Assembly (NCBI GenBank): GCA_016930895.1
Contig: JAFGFV010000353.1
Span: forward strand, 1 to 10,216
Direction: 5' to 3'
DNA length: 10,216 nucleotides
Origin: Spirochaetales bacterium
GTDB lineage: Bacteria > Spirochaetota > Spirochaetia > SZUA-6 > DRHE01
Shown: positions 6,629 to 10,216 of the stretch, piece after piece
Numbering within the stretch: position 1 is the first letter of the stretch
Layout of the letters: the number at the start of each line of letters is the position of its first letter
Notes under the pieces: generated by a model
Databases searched by the model: none
What the model saw: only the letters and a program-made list of their open reading frames with translations
What the model was told of the DNA's origin: nothing
Position numbers and translations under genes: made by a program

Positions 6629-7807
6629 ATGGCAAAGATGGCACAATCTGGCTCTCGCGAGCGAGTCTTCACTGCGATTGCGCACAGGGAACCGGACCGG
6701 GTCCCCATCAACTTTGGCGGTTGTGCCCAGACGACTCTGCTGGAATGTCCCCCCGAGGCGCCCGCGGTGACGAACCTGTATCGCCATCTGGGCATCACCG
6801 ACTACGAGGAGCCAAAGACCGGCCTGATAGCCAACCAAGTCTACAACATGGACGTCCGGGTCATGGATCGATTCGGGAACGATTTCCGGCTTCTGATGCC
6901 GAGCGGCGGCTCGTGGGCCCGCGAAGAGCCCGACGGCAGCAAGACCCTAATGGGGGTATCCTGCGGCCTTAGGGCAAAGCGTATCGGGTTGTACGATGAC
7001 ATCTTCGAGTATCCTCTCAAAGACTGCACCAGCGTTGCCGGAATCAGGGAGTATCCGTATTGGCCTAGCGAGGAGGATTTCCAGGCGCTTGCCCGAGGCG
7101 GCGCCGAGGAAGCGCGGCGACTGCGCCAGAGCACGGACAAGGTGATCCTGGAGGACACCTTCAAAGCGTTCCCGCACCTCATGTACTCCCTGCTCTGCGG
7201 CATGGAGCGTTGGATGATCGACATGAAGACCGACCCGGAGTTTTACTTCGCCCTGAGCGATCATCTCTTCGACATCGGGATCCGTTATGTAGACGCCTGG
7301 ATCGGAGCCATCGGCAAGGACGTCGACATCGTGAGCACCTACGACGACCTGGGTACGCAGGAGGGCCCACTCATTTCTCACGCGGACTATGTGACGTACC
7401 TGAAGCCCTACGAGAGGCGAATGATCGAGCACATCAAGACTCTGACCGACGCCAAGATCTACCGGCACAGCTGCGGGTCGGTGTACGAGTTCATCCCCGA
7501 CTTCATCGAAATCGGCGTGGACATCCTCAACCCCATTCAGCCCCTTGCTCGTAACATGGAGCCTTGGCGCCTGAAGAGGGAGTTCGGCAAAGACATCACC
7601 TTCTTTGGGGGCATCGACACCCAGCAACTGCTGTACACTACCCCGGAACGCGTCCGGGAGGGGGTCCGGGAGACCATCCGGGCTCTGGGAAAGGGCGGAG
7701 GCTACATCCTGGGAAGCTCGCACAACATCGAGCCGGACACGCCGGTGGAAAACATTCTGGCCATGTTCGACGCTGCCCTGGAGTACGGGCGCTACCCGCT
7801 GGGCTGA
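6629..7807 (+). CDS. URO-D superfamily protein (MtaA/CmuA-like), function unknown
   Basis: This 392-residue protein has the URO-D/MtaA fold, a family that includes uroporphyrinogen decarboxylase and cobalamin-linked methyltransferases. It is not a haem-pathway enzyme: after the shared PDRVP (23-27) the substrate-binding RQAGR motif is missing and NFGGCAQT stands in its place. Family landmarks include [13 protein letters not shown] (238-250), YRHSCGSV with His280 and Cys282 as candidate zinc ligands, the segment [10 protein letters not shown] (296-305), FFGGIDTQQ (325-333) and the C-terminal [19 protein letters not shown]. In methyltransferase relatives His-X-Cys binds zinc. No corrinoid protein or partner methyltransferase is visible nearby. 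A strong ribosome-binding site (GGAGG, 6618-6622) precedes the ATG by six bases. Its position between a sugar transporter and two dehydrogenases suggests a catabolic step, but the reaction is unknown. Confidence 0.87.
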   Translation: MAKMAQSGSRERVFTAIAHREPDRVPINFGGCAQTTLLECPPEAPAVTNLYRHLGITDYEEPKTGLIANQVYNMDVRVMDRFGNDFRLLMPSGGSWAREEPDGSKTLMGVSCGLRAKRIGLYDDIFEYPLKDCTSVAGIREYPYWPSEEDFQALARGGAEEARRLRQSTDKVILEDTFKAFPHLMYSLLCGMERWMIDMKTDPEFYFALSDHLFDIGIRYVDAWIGAIGKDVDIVSTYDDLGTQEGPLISHADYVTYLKPYERRMIEHIKTLTDAKIYRHSCGSVYEFIPDFIEIGVDILNPIQPLARNMEPWRLKREFGKDITFFGGIDTQQLLYTTPERVREGVRETIRALGKGGGYILGSSHNIEPDTPVENILAMFDAALEYGRYPLG

Positions 7808-7834
7808 GCGGGACATCGCGAAAGGAGCTCAAGC

Positions 7835-8641
7835 GTGAAGGATGTCGTCCTGGAATCGAAGCCAATTCTTGAACGTTTCCGCCTGGAGGGACGGGTCGCT
7901 TTGGTGACCGGCGGAGGTCAGGGGATCGGGCGGGCCTTCTGCCACGCCTTGGCAGAGGCCGGGGCCGCCGTGGCCGTGGCGGATCTGGACGCGGCCAGCG
8001 CCGAGACGGTGGCCCACGAGCTGTCGGCGAAGGGTGCAGAGGCTATCGCTGTACGCGCCGACGTGACTGACACGAAGCAGGTCGAGGAGATGATCCGCGC
8101 GGTCACGGGGCACTGGGGTCAGCTGACCATCGGAGTGAACAACGCCGGGATCGGCAACTGGACGGACGCGGAGAAAGTCACCCCGGACAATTGGCGCGCG
8201 GTGATGAGCCTCAACCTGGACGGGGTGCTGTTCTGCGCCCAGAGCGAGGCCCGGGAGATGTTCAAGCGCGGCTACGGAAAGATCATCAACACGGCCTCCA
8301 TGTCAGCCCATATTGCGAACACCCCGCAGCGCCAGGTGGCCTACAACACCTCCAAGGCCGGGGTCATTCACATGACCAGGACTCTTGCGGCCGAGTGGGC
8401 CGACCGAGGCATTCGAGTCAACAGCATCAGCCCCGGCTACACCCGCACGATGCTCGTGGAAAAGCTGATCGCCACCCCGGAAGGCCGGAAGATGATGAAG
8501 ATGTGGCTGCCGCTCATCCCGATGAAGCGCATGGCCGAGGTCAGCGATCTGCAGGGCGCGGTGGTGTACCTTGCTTCGGAGGCTTCTGACTACATGACCG
8601 GGGCGGATCTTTTGATCGACGGCGGGTACTGCACCCAGTAG
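7835..8641 (+). CDS. Short-chain dehydrogenase/reductase, polyol or sugar type
   Basis: This 268-residue classical SDR oxidises a hydroxyl group or reduces a ketone with a nicotinamide cofactor. The cofactor motif is TGGGQGIG (25-32), and Asp50 at the end of the second strand favours NAD(H) over NADP(H). NNAG is at 102-105. The catalytic set is Asn127, Ser157, Tyr170 and Lys174 (YNTSK), all present with normal spacing. The stretch [20 protein letters not shown] and the following [21 protein letters not shown] resemble fungal and bacterial polyol dehydrogenases such as arabinitol, mannitol or sorbose-type enzymes; this is resemblance only. The GTG start at 7835 is supported by AAAGGAG (7821-7827) seven bases upstream. 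It lies 27 bases after the URO-D-like gene and 72 bases before a second dehydrogenase, in line with a shared pathway. Confidence 0.92.
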   Translation: MKDVVLESKPILERFRLEGRVALVTGGGQGIGRAFCHALAEAGAAVAVADLDAASAETVAHELSAKGAEAIAVRADVTDTKQVEEMIRAVTGHWGQLTIGVNNAGIGNWTDAEKVTPDNWRAVMSLNLDGVLFCAQSEAREMFKRGYGKIINTASMSAHIANTPQRQVAYNTSKAGVIHMTRTLAAEWADRGIRVNSISPGYTRTMLVEKLIATPEGRKMMKMWLPLIPMKRMAEVSDLQGAVVYLASEASDYMTGADLLIDGGYCTQ

Positions 8642-8713
8642 AGGCGGGGGCAGGCGGCGTCAGGGGGCCCGCGTCTTGAAATTCACGTGCCCGTGCCGCG
8701 ACGGAGGTAACAC

Positions 8714-9748
8714 ATGAAGAAGCTCTCAGTGACGGCGCCGAACAGGGTAGTGCTTCGGGAAATCGAAAGCCCGACTCCGGGTCCTGGACAGGTACGCATT
8801 CGGGTGGCCTACTGTGGGATCTGCGGGTCGGACCTGCACGCCTATCGGGGTAGGCACCCGTTCATCTCTCTGCCCTTCGATCCCGGGCACGAGTTCTCCG
8901 GGACCGTGGATGCGCTGGGCGAAGGGGTGACGGAGCTTCGCGTCGGAGATCGGGTGGTGTGCGAGCCCAACTTGGTCTGCGGAGAGTGCTACAACTGCAG
9001 CATCGGGCGTTACAACATCTGCGAGAGCCTGAAGGTAATGGGCTGTCAGTCCGACGGGGCGATGGGCGAGTATTTCCTCGCCCCTGTGGAGAAGACGATT
9101 CTCCTTCCCGAGTCCTTGTCCCTGCGCGATGCGGCTCTGATCGAGCCTCTCTCGGTCGGCGTGCACGCCGTGGGCCGCGCAGAGGTTCCCTTCAACCGGA
9201 ATATGGTGATTCTAGGAGCGGGGACCATCGGACTCATGGTCCTGGTGAGCGCGGTCAAGGCAGGCGCCCGAGAAGTGACTGTCCTGGATCTTTCCGATAG
9301 CCGGCTGGCGGTGGCCCGGAAGCTGGGAGCTACCCGAGTGCTCAACGCCGGGCGCGCGGATCTTCTGGATGAGCTGGAGCGGGTCAGGACGCACGAGGGC
9401 TACGATGTGGTCTTCGAGTGTGTGGGGGTCGAGCAGACGGCTAATCGGGCCGTCGAGATCGTGCGCAAAGGCGGGCGCGTGGTGGTGTGCGGTGTATTCG
9501 GTGAGCAGATCCGCTTCAATATGGGCCTCGTTCAAGATCGGGAGATCGAGATGATCGGCTCGCTCATGTACACCCGTCGAGATGTGCACGGAGCGATCCA
9601 CCTTCTAAACGGCGGTGCGTTGGACACGGCGCTCGTCATCTCGAAGGAGTACCAGCTGGATCAAGCAGAGGAGGCGTTTCGACAAGCGCTGCACGGCGAG
9701 GAGGTCATCAAAGTGCTGTTCAACGTGGCGGGAGATGACGGCCGTTGA
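8714..9748 (+). CDS. Zinc-dependent medium-chain dehydrogenase (sorbitol/threonine DH type)
   Basis: This 344-residue MDR-superfamily enzyme oxidises an alcohol or polyol with NAD. Catalytic-zinc residues are Cys37 (CGICGSD), His59-Glu60 (GHEFSG) and Glu144 (IEPLSVG). The structural-zinc cluster is complete: Cys89, Cys92, Cys95 and Cys103. The Rossmann motif GAGTIG (168-173) is followed by Asp192 in VTVLDLSDSR, indicating NAD preference. The ATG has a strong ribosome-binding site (GGAGGT, 8703-8708). It resembles sorbitol/xylitol/L-threonine-type dehydrogenases; the substrate is not determined by sequence. It is the last gene of the operon: the next gene is convergent, and a large inverted repeat spans the junction. 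Together with the SDR it could perform two successive oxidations, or act on a different stereocentre of the imported solute. Confidence 0.93.
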   Translation: MKKLSVTAPNRVVLREIESPTPGPGQVRIRVAYCGICGSDLHAYRGRHPFISLPFDPGHEFSGTVDALGEGVTELRVGDRVVCEPNLVCGECYNCSIGRYNICESLKVMGCQSDGAMGEYFLAPVEKTILLPESLSLRDAALIEPLSVGVHAVGRAEVPFNRNMVILGAGTIGLMVLVSAVKAGAREVTVLDLSDSRLAVARKLGATRVLNAGRADLLDELERVRTHEGYDVVFECVGVEQTANRAVEIVRKGGRVVVCGVFGEQIRFNMGLVQDREIEMIGSLMYTRRDVHGAIHLLNGGALDTALVISKEYQLDQAEEAFRQALHGEEVIKVLFNVAGDDGR

Positions 9749-9780
9749 CCTGGCTATCGACGGGATCGCTACGTCATCTC
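9732..9780. terminator. Inverted repeat at the convergent gene junction, possible bidirectional terminator
   Basis: GAGATGACG (9732-9740) and CGTCATCTC (9772-9780) are perfect nine-base inverted arms. An inner stem CCGTTG/CGACGG (9742-9747 with 9758-9763, one G-U pair) is nested between them. It overlaps the last codons of the dehydrogenase and the stop of the regulator on the other strand, so it would form in both transcripts. There is no T tract on either side, so true intrinsic termination is unproven. Confidence 0.45.
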
Positions 9781-10216
9781 AAGCGCCCCGGTCTCCAGCA
9801 GGCGCAAGGAGCGCCCTGAGATCCTGCACGAAACGCTCCCCGTCCACGCCCTTCGGCGGGGCCAGGCGGTCCAGCAGGGCGGCGGGAATGCCTGCCGCCC
9901 GCTTCTCCAGGGCTCGTCCCTTCGCCGTCAGCGAGACCTCCACGGAGCGCTCATCCGCGGCGCTTCGCCTTCTCGTGACCAGTCCCGCCCGTTCCATCCG
10001 CTTGAGAAGCGGCGACACGGTGCCGGTGTCCAGGTGCAACCTTTCCGCCAGGGCCGCCACGCCCATCCGTTGCTCTTCCCACAAGACCAGGAGGACCAGG
10101 TACTGCGGGTAGGTGACCCCCAGGGGCCTCAGCAGCTCCCGGTACAGCCTGGAGATCTTGTGCTCCAGGCTGTACACGAGGAAGCACACCTGGTTGTCCA
10201 GCCGCAGCTGGGGCAG
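9779..10216 (-). CDS. ohrR: OhrR-type MarR regulator, N-terminus off the window
   Basis: The gene runs on the minus strand and its frame is open to the window edge at 10216, so its true start is outside; 145 residues are visible and only a few N-terminal ones are missing. OhrR represses the organic-hydroperoxide resistance gene ohr until a reactive cysteine is oxidised. The sensor region reads LDNQVCFLVYSLE, with the Cys in the same place as Cys15 of Bacillus subtilis OhrR, and the two tyrosines that assist it are spaced identically (SRLYRELL and VTYPQYL). The winged helix-turn-helix follows: VAALAERLHLDTGTVSPLLKRMERAGLV, then the wing RRRSAADERSVEVSLT. The partner ohr gene would be expected just outside the window. 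It converges on the dehydrogenase with 30 bases between stop codons and is probably not part of the sugar operon. Confidence 0.88.
   Translation of the reverse strand: MPQLRLDNQVCFLVYSLEHKISRLYRELLRPLGVTYPQYLVLLVLWEEQRMGVAALAERLHLDTGTVSPLLKRMERAGLVTRRRSAADERSVEVSLTAKGRALEKRAAGIPAALLDRLAPPKGVDGERFVQDLRALLAPAGDRGA

Noticed and set aside
6629..7807. Annotation as HemE (uroporphyrinogen decarboxylase)
   Set aside because: The RQAGR substrate motif is absent and the His-X-Cys site points to the methyltransferase-like branch.
1..10216. CRISPR array, insertion sequence, phage att site or replication origin
   Set aside because: I see no regularly spaced direct repeats, transposase motifs, terminal inverted repeats or DnaA-box clusters in the window.

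Overview
This is a high-GC bacterial window with an intact carbohydrate-uptake and oxidation operon in the middle, flanked by a decayed toxin-antitoxin locus and two genes cut by the window edges. The likely source is Spirochaetota, or a relative with the same lipoprotein-like leader style. The reason is that the solute-binding protein's signal peptide ends in AFAAGSQEA, a leader ending I associate with spirochaete ABC binding proteins. This is an inference from one motif plus gene content, so taxonomy is only moderately supported.

Layout. Bases 2-403 hold the C-terminal part of a TIM-barrel amidohydrolase. Bases 441-662 hold a Phd/YefM-like antitoxin that reads correctly only if three single-base gaps are bridged. 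It is followed, with a 4-base overlap, by an intact VapC-type PIN toxin (659-1045). A roughly 290-base non-coding stretch then leads to a DesK/NarL-style two-component system: a membrane-embedded histidine kinase (1337-2566) and a LuxR-type response regulator (2563-3264) that overlap by GTGA. A 168-base regulatory gap, rich in inverted repeats, separates this pair from an ABC transporter: solute-binding protein (3433-4740), a strong intercistronic hairpin, then two permeases (4870-5766 and 5763-6593) that overlap by ATGA. Continuing on the same strand are a uroporphyrinogen-decarboxylase-superfamily protein that is not a haem enzyme (6629-7807), a short-chain polyol/sugar dehydrogenase (7835-8641) and a zinc-dependent medium-chain dehydrogenase (8714-9748). 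A convergent OhrR-type peroxide-sensing MarR regulator (9779-10216, N-terminus off the window) ends the segment.

How the genes may work together (inference). The kinase senses something in or near the membrane, since it has no large extracellular domain. The response regulator probably controls the promoter just downstream. The binding protein and two permeases import a sugar, polyol or sugar acid, and the two dehydrogenases oxidise it. The URO-D-like protein sits between transport and oxidation with no corrinoid protein beside it and no assigned reaction; it is the most interesting unknown here. No ABC ATPase is encoded, so the transporter probably borrows a shared MsmK/UgpC-type ATPase from elsewhere.
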